A DNA stretch of 64,000 bases from Monocercomonoides exilis (taxonomy: Eukaryota > Preaxostyla > Oxymonadida > Polymastigidae), in NCBI GenBank assembly GCA_001643675.2, contig LSRY02000027.1:686501-750500 (forward strand), written 5' to 3'. Below are positions 37,556 to 49,400 of this stretch, piece after piece. The notes under the pieces were generated by a model, which saw only the letters and a program-made list of their open reading frames with translations, ran no database searches and was not told the DNA's origin. The translations under genes were made by a program, and so were the position numbers. Numbering within the stretch: position 1 is the stretch's first letter; each line of letters begins with the position of its first letter.

Positions 37556-38397
37556 TCGAATTTAAAAGTTAATGTAGTATGGCAATACGGATAAACTTGT
37601 CCATAGGTGAGTCCTATTGAATCAGAAAGTTGAAATTTAATAACCGAATAAAAAAAAGATTATCACGAGACAATTAAAGATAAGAATTTATAAAAACTAC
37701 TCCAATATTTTGAAGTTAAAAAAAGATACATTTGTTTGTTCAACTGTCTTTTGCATTCGTTAACAATAGATTTCAAAATAACCACAACAAAAGTTGAGAT
37801 CTCACTTAATAAATAATGGGTACTTCACAATTCCAAATTCTGACAAACAGCAAACTTTTCATTGTTTGTTTTTTATGTGCAATAAACATCGAAATTATTT
37901 ATTTTTCTAATTGCTGTTTGCCTCTCATCAGAATTTCAATCTCTTTCTTCCTTATTTTTATCTCGTTCGTTTTTTGTTTATCTTTAAAAATCATGAGTCA
38001 ATGTATTTCATCACTCTTCCATGAATTTCACAAAAAATACTATCGAAATGCAAATGAAACAGTTAGCAAAATCGAATTTTGAATCATTGAAAAGTCAGTA
38101 ATAAATTACATCCAATTTATTGTTTCTAAAAATTAAAAAAGAATAAATAAATAAAGTGAGGAAAAATAAGAAATAGAGGAGAAAAACGAAATCCGTTGGA
38201 AAAGGCTGAAAACGTGAGTAACAAAATCCTTAATTTTAGAAATAAATTTACTGACTTATTTGTTCGTTGTATTATAAATAAATACACTACTTTTATATAG
38301 TTATGATTTATGATTTATTTCATCATTCGTTCAACGGGAAATATAAAGCAGACTTTTTTTTTTTAATTGAAACAGTTCCAACCTTTGAACGAGAAAA
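37556..38397. other. Intergenic region with probable missing first exon
   Basis: This 842-base AT-rich region lies between two minus-strand genes. It should contain the first exon and promoter of the upstream family gene, and the 3' flank of the B-box gene. An 88-codon hydrophobic frame on the plus strand (37816-38082) has no motif I recognise and I do not call it. Confidence 0.5.
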
Positions 38398-41300
38398 TTA
38401 TTGAGTTGGGGAAGCAGCTCGCATCGCTGCTGGTGGGCCAGAAGCAAAGGAAGAGATGTGAGGAGAGGAGGTTGATGAAGCAGAAGCAGAAGCAGATGAA
38501 GAAGATGACGAAGGTGCAGATGAAGACTGGTGAATGCTCTGAGACTGCTTTTGTCGCGCTTTCTGCATCATCTGCTGGTTCAGCTGTGCCTTCCACAAAT
38601 CCTGTGAGTTCATCTTCAAATACCCAGCCGGCGATGAGCCAAAGTCCAGCACTGAAGAAGAAGCCAAAGGAAGAGCAGACGAGGAAGAGGAGGAAGAAGA
38701 TGAAGAAGGCGAGGAAGCAGACGGGGGAAGCAGACCAAAGGATGACAGAGAGGAATGAGGTGGGAAAGTTGGTGGGTGCTGTGCAAGATATGCTTCCATC
38801 TGATGTGAAGTTGATCGTCCTTCTTCTCCTTTCCTTTGCATCTGCTCCGCTCCTTCTCTTTCTTCAGGTCTTGCTGGACTTCTGCTGTCTTCTCCCATTT
38901 GCTCATTCTGCAGCGGCGAGGGAGAAGAAGAGCACATCAGTCCCCCCATCTGGCTGTTCATGGAGTCTTCGGGTGCAAAAGATGAAGAAGAAGAGGATGA
39001 AGAGGAGGAGGAGGATGATGCTGGTGATGCATATGGATTTGAAGGAGAAGAAAGTGAAAGAGCAGAGGAAGATGGCTGAACGGTGTACGAAAGAGGGCGA
39101 TTGGGTGTTGCATTCATTCCCGAATAAGGTGCCGACGAAGAAGTTGAAGCAGAAGCTGAAGCTGAGGCTGAGGCTGAAGGAGAAGGAGAAGGAGGCGAAG
39201 ATGACAGCATTGAATTGGAGCGTATCGGAATCTGCGATTGTGTCACTCGAATATCAGCAGGTGGGCGTGAGGGCGGAGTGAGGTGCGATGGAGATGAAGG
39301 GTCGAATGATGAGCGCTGCATGTCTGTTGATGGAGAAGAAGCGCTTAGCGCTTCTGGAACCTGGCCATAATTACCTGGAAATGTTCGTTGAATAAATTGA
39401 ATGAACAAAAACGAAAAGATCGTTTTGTTCGATTTTCAAAAAGAAATAACAATCATTGATATGAAGAGAGAATAGGGAAAAAATATGTTTTTTTTTTTAG
39501 TTAAAGAATTTTCAAAGAAAATAAAAACCAAACCTTGTCTTCTTTGTTGTGGAGACACAGGAACATCAGAAAAGAGTTGTGATTGATCAGCTTGCATCTG
39601 TTGATAAGAAGGGTTAGAAGACGAAGGCGATGAAACTGGCATCGATTCAAACGAAGAGCCCTGAGCAGGAGATGCATTAGGCTGCTGATAAGAAGACTGC
39701 ATTGGAGAAGCTGCAGTCATAGGCGATGCTGCATAAGGTGCTTGTTGAGGTGCAATTCCTGCTTCCATAGGAGTAGCAGCAGCAGCGTCTGACTCTATCG
39801 GAATGAATGGCTGGCTCAAGAGAGCACTCAAGTCGCGGTCGATTTGTGTGAACTTGTCGCGCAATGAGGGGAATGGGTTCTCGCGAACTTCCAACTGCAT
39901 GATTATTAATAAAAGTTTCATTAATAAATAATGAATGTTTAAATTAACATGTTCAATAATTTTTCATAATGACAATATTATCAGAAATAATCAATTTCAC
40001 AAATTCTTCAAAGATTTCTCATTCAGCCTTCCACAATCAAAAACAATGTTAACCATCTCTAAATTGCATCATCTTCCGCAATCTTATTATCAAAAAACAC
40101 ACCATCCCACCCACAGTCAGTTTTGGATCTATTTCTTGCGCGTTCCTTGGGATTCCATAAGGCGAGCGCAGCTGTGTCTTCATCACGTTGTATCTTGAGA
40201 ATGAGCACAGGAATTTCACTGGATCGAGATTTTCCTGAAGGAACAGCAAAAACGTTTCAACCCAGTTGATGTAGCCCATCTGCCGTCGAAGCTCTTGCTC
40301 TTCAGAGAGAAGGTGCTCCAGCTTCATCATTGTGATCATCTCAACTTTCTGGCAGGCAGCTAAATAGATCTTCTCAAGACGAAGAAGAGCCTATAGATGT
40401 TATTAAAAAAAGATAAAATGAACATAATTGAATAAGTTCGTGTAAAATACATGGTTATTTCAAAAAAAAAAATGAAGATTACTCCAAATGATAAGTTTAC
40501 GAAAGAATTATAAGTTTCAATTTATTCCTCCAACAGAATATTAAATGAACTGTTTTTTGTGTTTTCTCCTTTTCCGTAGCTCTTCTCTTTTTCTTTGCAA
40601 ACCTGTTGGTATCCGCTTCTAACTTCTCCAACTCTCTGATCAACAAACACAAGCTGGTCTTGTATCAATCCCTTTTTCCTTTCAATTTCCATGTCTTTTT
40701 CCCTCATCTTTTCCACTGCCTGTTTATACGCAGCAGAAATAGGCACCAATTTGTGGTGTGAAAACTCGCCTGAGGAATGCGATCCAACCATTTTGCAGTG
40801 AATACACACAGCCACTCCGCACACTGGACAGAAATACTCAATTCGCTGCTGCTCGTGAAGAGGGCAATTGGGATATATTTTCTCGTGCTGTGCATGTTAA
40901 GTGTGGAGGAGGGGGGATAAAATTCAATATTGTGTGTCGCACACAATGAAAAGACATCCAAGTGAAGAGAAATGATTTTAAAAAACGTAATTTTAACATT
41001 CGTTAAAATCGCAATTCAATTGCAAAAAAATAATAAAAGTATAATTCTCTAATAAAAAACATTTCTTAATTTAATTTTCAAACCTCTTCGACTTTCCTTC
41101 TTGTATGCCTTTGAAGAAGAGGAACTTGCCCATGCAAGTCATCGTCACATGCTTTGCACAAATATGCATTATCCTGAACACAAAACACGACGGCGACAGC
41201 TCTATTGCAGTTCTGACAAATAATTTGCTAAAATAAAAAACGCAAATTTTGGGGGAAATAAATTTTTTTGAGTTGAATTTTAATAATTTTGCTGTACCTG

Positions 41301-42067
41301 TGTTTTTAAATCATCTGCTGGATTATAGCTAAATTCGACTTGATATAACGGTTGGACTTGTGCAGGATTGGTGATATAGTAATCTTGCTGAAACATTCGT
41401 ACGTCCATATCAGATATTTCGTCTTCCAAGCTATTTGGTGGGGCAATGATAATAGAGTCAAATCCGTCCGGTACATTGGTGGGTAAAGCAGCTTCATATT
41501 CACCAGTTGGTGATTGTTGTGCTTCGAGCCAGAATGCTTTCCCCACCCCAATCTTGCAAAATATAAAGCTATATTTTCTCATTCCTCTTTCTATTTAACA
41601 TATCAATCTTGAAATTTCTAAATTTTTAATGATATTGTCATACCAGTTTTATTAACTTTGACAGAACCAGTGTGAAATATCTTTCCACTTGAAGTGAATT
41701 GAAATCCACGTCTGTTCAACTCATATACATCATTTGCTTTATCCAGAGCGGCAACATCGACCCATGATTCCAAGACGGTCATTCTCTTACAAAATATTTA
41801 TATCATCATATTTTTAAAATACAACAACTATCAAACTTCTGTTTTGTGTGAGAATTGTCTATTTACATGCTCGTTTTCAATATTGTAAATACTTGTAATT
41901 ATAGGTGATGTACTTTGAAGTGATAAAAATAACTAAAAAAAAGTGAAAAAAAAGTATTTAACAAATCTTCATACCATGTATTCCATCCTGTTCCACACGT
42001 CAGACCCTTTCATAATTGGAATACGTCTGCGCGAAAGCGAATCACTGGGTGAAGCTAAAAATGACAT
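38398..42067 (-). CDS. Double B-box zinc-finger protein
   Basis: I assemble nine exons: 42067-41975, 41932-41867, 41785-41644, 41590-41298, 41227-41084, 40887-40603, 40390-40103, 39894-39534 and 39374-38398. They are phase-consistent and give 882 residues. The N-terminal 200 residues form an unnamed conserved-looking region (SPIITSIYNIENEHRMTVLESW). B-box 1 has C202, C205, C214, C222, C225, H230 and H239. B-box 2 runs from CPLHEQQR through CPVCGVAVCIHCKMVGSH to SHHK. A coiled segment follows (KQAVEKMREKDMEIERKK), then a helical region (GYINWVETFLLFLQENLDPVKF) and a long Ser/Pro/Gln-rich disordered tail. No RING finger is visible, so it is not a classical TRIM ligase. B-boxes bind zinc and usually mediate protein contacts. 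Exon 7 could also end earlier, before GTGGGT. The start ATG at 42067 reads directly into SPSDSLSRRR. Confidence 0.82.
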
Positions 42068-42429
42068 TATTCAAATATTCCAAATATTTTATTAAATGTT
42101 AATGGAAATGATCGAATCAAAATATGTGATAAAACATTATCTCTTGTTCTTGAGTTCAGCGCATATTTTTAAGCAATAGTTTGCATTAATCCTGAGAGAT
42201 GTCAAATAAAATAATTGTCAAATCCTTTCTTATTTCACTTTTAAAAAAATATATCAAAAATAAAAAAACAGAAATAAACAAACCAATAATATAAAAAATA
42301 AGTATTATTAAAAAATAATATGCTCAATTTTTTTTAAATGAATTGTTCAAAGAAAAGTGATTAAAAGATGCCAATAAATTATGTCCACACAAATCTCAGA
42401 ATATGTTCTTCCTGGTCTGTTGTTAAAAA

Positions 42430-42700
42430 ACGAAATGGGGAAAAATACGGACTTTCAAGCTTTTTTTTGAACAATACATTGAAAAATTGCTTCACTTATA
42501 ATTTTATTTCGCTTTCTCAGACTTCAAAATTTTTTTGATTTTTATCTCCGTAAACATGCATTATTGAAATCAAAACATGAAGTTTTCCAACATTTCACGA
42601 ATGTCAAAAAATGAACCAATTTTCATAGTGTTTTTTATTCGTAAAAAGTCAATGGCAAGTGCATAATTTTTCAATGAAAATGCTTGAAGCAAAATAGTTT
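42430..42700 (-). repeat. Dispersed repeat, right copy (inverted)
   Basis: Read on the minus strand, this segment follows bases about 88-345 in order: 42696-42662 matches 92-126 with one difference, the 'gttggaaaact' block lies near 42590-42580, and the 'tctgagaaag' and 'aaaagcttgaaag' blocks follow. The left copy continues directly into a part whose partner here is displaced to 43241-43275, so about 540 bases separate the two parts in this copy. Confidence 0.7.
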
Positions 42701-42789
42701 GCCCCAAATTTCAAATTTGTTATCAAATACAACAGAAAAAAAAAATCTCTAATGTATTTTTAAATTTCAAAAACAAATGTCGAACTCAC

Positions 42790-42790
<1 letters not shown>

Positions 42791-42829
<39 letters not shown>

Positions 42830-42840
42830 GGGGGGGGGGG
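42791..42840 (+). repeat. Homopolymer tract A31 followed by G19
   Basis: Thirty-one A bases (42791-42821) are followed directly by nineteen G bases (42822-42840). A G run of this length is out of place in so AT-rich a region. It could be a real unstable tract, the scar of an inserted tailed DNA, or a sequencing or assembly artefact. Confidence 0.9.
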
Positions 42841-43240
42841 TTGGAAAGTGATGAGATAATAATAGAAAAAAACATAAATAAAGTGATTCACAATTTGAAA
42901 TCGATGAAAAATATAGGAGCGGATGTTGTGTTATAAAATAAATAACTGTTTCAGTTGGAATTTTACTTTTCCAATGCGAATATAAATAAAAAATAGATAT
43001 GATTATTATTTCTGAAAGGTTGACAACGTTTTTTTTTTCAAATTCGTTGAAGAACTGGATTTTTAATGGATAACAATAAACAGACAACAATTCAATTTCA
43101 ACGTTGCAACTCAAAAATTCTAATTTCCATTAAAATAATGATATATTGGCAACAATGAGAAAATTCACTGATCAACTGAAAGATATTTGGATGATTTTTT
43201 TGATATCATCACTTTTTCCTTCAAATGAATTTTTTTGTTT

Positions 43241-43490
43241 GTGAGTTGTTCTTTTTGAAAAGTCGCAAAAGTTAAAAACCTGAGTTAATGTTTAATGGTT
43301 CTATTTTGATAATTATTTGTGATAAATCCATCATATTTCTCCACAATGGACATATTCTCGCATCAAATTGATTTTTTAATTTTAATTGGAAAAAATGATT
43401 AATTTTGATGGATTTGTTGTGAAAATTGATCAAATTGTGTAAATATTGATTTTTCTCAGGTATTAAACATTTGTGACTTTCCATAAAGAA
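43241..43490. repeat. Facing repeat arms
   Basis: The minus-strand reading of 43282-43241 ('actcaggtttttaactttt' then 'gcgacttttcaaaaagaac') resembles the plus-strand reading of about 43455-43495 ('tctcaggtattaaacattt' then 'gtgactttccataaagaaa'). Both resemble bases 43-75 at the left end. The arms face each other about 170 bases apart, like an old inverted repeat. The ends are estimated by eye. Confidence 0.55.
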
Positions 43491-44190
43491 AACCCGATGT
43501 TTTCTTTTTTTTTCAGAAATTTATCATTAAAAAGTTGTTTTCATTATTATTTTTTCTAAATTCAATAAATGAGATGAATTCATTACGAACAAATCTGTGA
43601 ATGAAATCATCTCTTTTCAGTGTTCGTCAATCACTATTCAAAGTCAATTTCAGAACCGAAAGTCTTTACAGCGATTATTCAAATTTAAAAAAAATCAAGC
43701 AGATGTTTATTAAATACATTTTCCAAAGATATAACTTTTTTAAAAACAAAATTCTTTATTCATTTTTATAATAAAAAAACTTCAATTTGACAATATGTTG
43801 ATAATTTTGCATATCAATTGTTGAAAATTATCACATTAATAACTAAAATGGGGCGATATTTTTTGCTTTATGAATTTAGTTCCGTTCAGAGTTTCTGAAT
43901 ATATTTCTCATTTTTTTATTTTTCTAAACAGTTTTGTGTGAGAATGTTTGATTTGTTACGATATGAAAGCAGAAAAAGTTTGGAACAATTCGTTGTTTTT
44001 TCATTAAAGCAAGAATTTTTTCCCAAATGAGATTTGACAAGGAGATTAAATCAAATTCACTAAAAAGCCGTCGTTTTTTCAATCTTTCTATAAATTATAT
44101 TTTAAATATTTTGTTTGAGATTTTCTAATCTTGTTTTAACAAAACAAGACAATCAATGAAATGTAATATTTTTTTAATATGAATTGTTCT

Positions 44191-46236
44191 TCATTTCTTA
44201 TCTTCTTCATTGGTCATGTACTTTTGATTCTGAGCTTCTGCCTCTTCCTGTGCAATAAGAGATCTAACATAACCAACCATAAATGTTAATGCTGGTCCTC
44301 CTGCCAAGTTATTTTTACCTGCAGGTCGTTCCGCTAAAATCATGAAATTTATGACAATTAAAATACGGAATTATATTACATGAAAAAATATTTTTGAACA
44401 AAGAACATCAATCAAACGTGAAGGAGGATTTTCTGACGAAACAACTGCAATCACTCGCGGAAACTCTTCTCCATCAAACCATCCAAATACAGGTCCCCCC
44501 GAATGTCCTCCTTTTATTAAAATAGGAAATATTATTAATAAACAAATAAACAATAAAACAATGAAGAAAAAAAAATATTTTTTGAATGAAAAAATTGATG
44601 CACAAAAATAACATAATAGGACTTTTCAAAAGAATTTTCAAAAAAAAATATCTTTTATGTGAAGGAAGACATACGAGTGAGATCAAATGTTGTGTCCAAA
44701 AGATACGAAGAAAGCCCTCCAACCACAAATTCCTGAGTAATAGACAAATTACTGCTTGATTGAATCAATGGAACAATTCCCTGATCATAAAATTGAAGTG
44801 CATTTAATTCGAATGAATATTTTTTTTTATTAAATGAAAAATTTCAATTTATTTTTAAAAAATTCACGTCATCGAAAAATAAAAAAACAGATTCAAAATA
44901 ATATTTCAGTCAAAGCACAAACTTCAGAAAGACCATGTTCTGGCTGAGGATATCCAACATTAAACCAGTCTGTTCGATCGCTCCACTCTGGCTGATATTG
45001 AATAGTACCAGCATAACCTTTAATTAGAAAAAAGAATGTATTCACAATATCATTGAACGAAAAAGACAAAAGTAACCACCGATAAGAAAACGAAGAACAA
45101 TCCATATGCAAACAAAAAAAAAGTTTTTAATGAAAAATTGATAAGATAATAACAGTTTCATACCAGCTTTTCTTCCAAGAGGCTGATTCACTCTGAGACA
45201 CGCAATGTCGAATGCCGCCTGAATTGCATTGATCTTTCCTCCATTGCGACTAAAAGAGTACACAGTCTCCACTTCCGCAAATCCAAAAGGCGCAGACTTT
45301 CCAACAAAGGCAGGAATAAATCTTATAATTTCAATGATGTGTTTTTTTTTAAAGTGATTTGTCATTCAAATTAAGAAGAATTTAAATGTGAAACGCATCC
45401 ACATGAAAATGAAATACTTTAACAATCAAACCTGATACGATCAAGGCTGCCATCATCTTTCCAAGGAACGCAATGAGAAGCAGTGAGAACGATGTCGTCC
45501 CCAACAAGAGTACCAGTACATACGCCACGAGACGATACAAGCAAACCAATGGAAGACCAAGGATATGAAGAGTTCCTTAATTCAGTTCGATCATCAGGAT
45601 AAAAAACGTGCAAAGGCTCATTTATTTTCTTCTCGTTATCGGATTTCTCTACATAAAAATCATCAAAATAAAGTTGCATGAAAAATTTAAAAAAATTTTT
45701 TTTACAAATTAAATTAAAATTAAATAATGCAAACTTTTCGGCATAAATCTTTCAGGCGGAGGCATAACAGATATCTCAATTCCTTTTGGACAAAAACCTG
45801 GCAATTCAAATGATTCTGGAAATAGGATATGATGAAACTTTGGATGCTTCGGTTTTTGATTTCCATTTTTTGATTTTTCAGAAATTCCAAGTGTGTCCTT
45901 ATCTTCAACAGGGAATCTTCCGGTTGAGTTATATTTTAATGAGCAGTTTCCATCGAGTAAGCATCGAATTTCATTCATTGTTTCTTCTTGACTCTGTATT
46001 TTAATATGTTCAGGCGTTTCATTGGGTATTGATGAAAGTAATTGTTTGTTTTTAACTGGTATTCTTTCAGCGTTTTCTAACTTATCTATTTGGGATCGAG
46101 ATAACGGACCTTTAAGCCAACTCAAAAAACGAGAATGCTTCTCATTTTCTGTTTTTTGGTTACTTGACGCCAAAGAAAAAGGTACAAATTGCACAATAAC
46201 TATCAACAAAAACAAATTATTGCAACGATTGAGCAT
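44191..46236 (-). CDS. Secreted trypsin-like serine protease
   Basis: A predicted S1-type endopeptidase of 443 residues assembled from seven exons: 46236-45735, 45648-45432, 45321-45164, 45017-44923, 44780-44675, 44510-44400 and 44333-44191. The catalytic triad is complete and falls in three different exons: His226 (LTASHC), Asp278 (AFDIACL) and Ser363 (GHSGGP). The last motif is restored by the exon 5-6 join, DLT-R-GHSGGP. A signal peptide (residues 1-24, LFLLIVIVQFVPFSLA) and an N-terminal region of roughly 170 residues suggest a secreted or vacuolar zymogen. Several N-glycosylation sequons (NET, NCS, NST, NSS, NLS) fit that route. The fold resembles glutamyl-endopeptidase/V8-like members more than classical trypsin, but the S1 pocket cannot be read with certainty. 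The weakest join is the last intron, which needs donor GTTCAA. Divergent from the giant gene to its right. Confidence 0.85.
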
Positions 46237-46456
46237 TTAAGACACAGCTCAGATATTTCTTTAAAATAAATAAAACAAAGTAACTTTCATTTTACAGTAA
46301 ATTGAAAAGTTGTTATGGCTGAAATTATTATTTGATTGAACAACAATATGATTGCCAAATAAAAAATACAACTTCACAAACAGGAAATACCTTTCAAAAC
46401 AACATTGAGAGATTTTCAAATGATAATAAGTATGGATAAGCAAAGATCAACATAAA
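46237..46456. other. Short divergent promoter region
   Basis: Only 220 bases separate the start codons of the protease (-) and the 3,525-residue protein (+). Both promoters should fit here. I recognise no named element. Confidence 0.5.
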
Positions 46457-49400
46457 ATGAATTCGATAGAAGTGGTCAATCCAGCCAGTAGAGCTTACAT
46501 GATAGTGACTCAAAGGTTATGCTCAAAAAGTGTTCAAGAATCAGGTGAGTATACTGAGTTGGATCTGTGGTTTGAGAATTTGGCAGGCCGTTTATCTCTT
46601 TCAACAGATACTACTTCATCAAAGCTTTCTTGCCTAAAGCCTGCAAATTGGTATTTATTTTATAAGCTTTTATTTGAATATGCAGATGGTTCCTTACCGA
46701 CTTCTGACTTTTTAAAAGTTATGAGCGAGATTACAATTTGTTTTGGAACAATATTTCAAAACCAAAATACAACAGAAAATGATAATGCACTTTATCAATC
46801 TTCTAAAAATATGTCACTTAATGAATGGCGAATTTTATTTCACGCAATGCATTTATCACTGGCAGCGCTTTTGACGAAAAAGTTTAAAAATGGAACACAA
46901 TTTACTTCACCAAATAGTGTTTTAATAGATTCCATTTTTAGCTTTTCACGTGCTATTTCTATCTTGTTGCGAGCTACCTTACACATTCAGATTCTTGAGA
47001 ATTCAAAAATTAATTTTTCATCTCAAAAAGATGCTGATTTATACATGCTGTTCTTTTCTTTATTGCAGATGCTTCATCTGGTTATTTGCTTCTTTTCCAA
47101 ATCTTTTTGCCACTTGAATACAGATAGAAAATCATATATATTGTTTATGCAACGATGTTTTGTAATTTTGTGCAGAATCTGTGTTGAGGTAAAACTTAAT
47201 ACAGACGTCCAGGGCAACGAAGATCCTCTTCACTATTTCATTACCACAACGATCTTACAGAACCTACCTCCTTCAGATCCGCTTTTAATGTGTGCGAAAA
47301 ATCTGTCAAATACAATCGAAAGAGAATTGCTTAGGATTTCAGGAGTAGATTCTGTTAAACTGTCGTTTACTCAGTGTTTGTATTCATTGGCTGGAAAAGT
47401 GGCAAAAAGCGGATGGCACAGTGTAGATAATTTGGATCCGATAGCAACACAGAACTTCCAAAGAAGAGAGAAAGATGCGACATCAAATGATGAGAAGGAA
47501 AGCAAAGATATAACACAGATTCAGGAATCATTTGCATCTTTGTTTGAAAAGTGCATTTTTGGGCTCATACAGGCGAAATGCATGCCAAAGCGCGGGTTTC
47601 TCTATGGAAATTGGGACGGTGTGAAGGAGCAGTTGATGGCTTCTGGTTCTTTAAACGAAGCACTCATTGTTGGCACTAATAAAAGAGATCTGCCAGCAAA
47701 CTCTGATTCTGCTCACGAAAACGAGAAAGTTGCATCGATTGTTTCAAACTCGACCTCTTCTCTTGCAGCTGCCTCATTTCAGCGATTGTTGAACAAACCA
47801 TCTCAGTCATCATCTTCATCACTTGCTTCTTCTTCTTCTTCTTCTTCTTCTTCTATTTCATCTTCAACTGCATCTTCATCTAATTCTTCTTCCATCTCTT
47901 CGTTTTTCCACATCAGCGCGTCAAATCTGACACAAACTGTTGTTGTGCTCCGTTCGATGGGGAAGATCTCACATTCCCTTTTCACTGCTTTGCTTTCCTC
48001 TTCTTCAGCCTCTTCGTCTGCTTCAAGCACAATGCTTGCTGGATTCACCTTCGCGTTCATGTTGAGAATGGCATCACCTGCACTTGCTGCACCAGCAGGT
48101 GGGCTGAGCAATGTTTTGAGAATGTACAGCAACAGAGGAAATGAAGCTCAATCAAAAAACACAGAGCTAACTTCATCATCATCTTCCTCATCATCATCCA
48201 ATCATTTTTCTTCTCTTCCTCCTCTCTCAGTCGTCCTGACCTCTGCCTCCTCCCTCCCTACCGCCTCGTCCATCCTCCACACATCTGCTGCTCTGTATGC
48301 TGTGAAGGAGATTCTGTCCTCTCTCATCGGCACACAATCCTTTGAGGCGCCCACAAACATCGAGACAGCCCGCTGCACAGTGTCTGGCGTGTATGTGGCT
48401 GACTTTGCAGTATCTGCGCTGTCGCTGCTGGTCAACGGGAAGCTGCTGCCTTGTTTGGAGTGCATCTGCATGATGGTGTGGCGGGCAGCGTTTGAGCAGG
48501 CGGTGCGTGGAGGAACGCAGAGGAGAAGTGGAGGAAAGAGAGTGAATGTTGAGAGGGGAGCAGGGAAAGAGGAAGGAGAGGAAGAAGTTGAAGAAAATAA
48601 AATGGTCAAAGAAGAAGATGATGAATTATCACTGCTTTCTTCTTCGTCTGAAACAAATACCAATGTTCAGTCAATAGAGCGATCTCAACTTTCTTCTGCA
48701 CAATTTCCAGTCAAAGGCACGTTGCCTTCTTCGAAGCTGCCGAGTCTCTTCCTCAGCTGCATCCAATCTATTTTTGCATCACTTTCATCCATTCTGTTTT
48801 TGGACTCACGTTTTCTCTCAAAACACCTCACCACGTTGTTTGTGCTGTACATCACTTCTTCTGTATTCTCAGCTGCTGTGGGCGCAGTTAATCCAACTGT
48901 AAGTGCTACTCCTTCTCCTTCCTCTTCTTCCTCCTCCTCCTCTTCTCCTTCCTCCTCTTCCTCTTCTTCTGCCAACTCATCATCCTTCCAGCACACCACA
49001 GAATTGCCCACATTCATTTCATGCTTATCTCTTTTGACTTCGTCTTTTTCGCAGTTTTTTGTGGATGTTCTGAAGATGAAGAGCAGAGAAAGAGCTCATT
49101 CGTTTTTCCTGCAGCTGTTTACTGAACCGAAAATGCTGCTGAATCCAAGCTCGCTCCTGGCGATTATTCAGAGGTGCGAGAAGAAGGAAAAGGATGCAAA
49201 TATTGAGGAAGAGGAAGAGGAAGAAGATGATGATAACAAGAAGAAGGAAAAAGAGAAAGGTAAAGTAATTGATGAAGAAATTATTGAAATTAAAGATGAT
49301 GATGATGATGATAATGATGAAGAAAATGATGAAGATAAGCCAGAAGTGTTTGAACAGAGCGAAAATTCAGAGGAAGGGGAAAAGGATGAAGAAAAAAAAG

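Larger units (their letters stand above)
42068..44190. other. Gene-free, repeat-bearing 2.1 kb region
   Basis: No coding frame here looks real. The region holds the inverted copy of the left-end repeat (about 42430-42700), a further matching arm (43241-43275), a second arm in the opposite direction (about 43452-43490) and an A31-G19 tract at 42791-42840. It lies between the 5' side of the B-box gene and the 3' end of the protease gene, both on the minus strand. Confidence 0.65.

Noticed and set aside
37816-38082. 88-codon hydrophobic plus-strand frame
   Set aside because: It has no motif and no support from context; high Phe and Ile content is expected in AT-rich DNA.
42767-43114. 115-codon minus-strand frame across the A/G homopolymer tract
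   Set aside because: Its Pro and Phe runs are just the translation of poly-C and poly-T, and there is no other coding signal.
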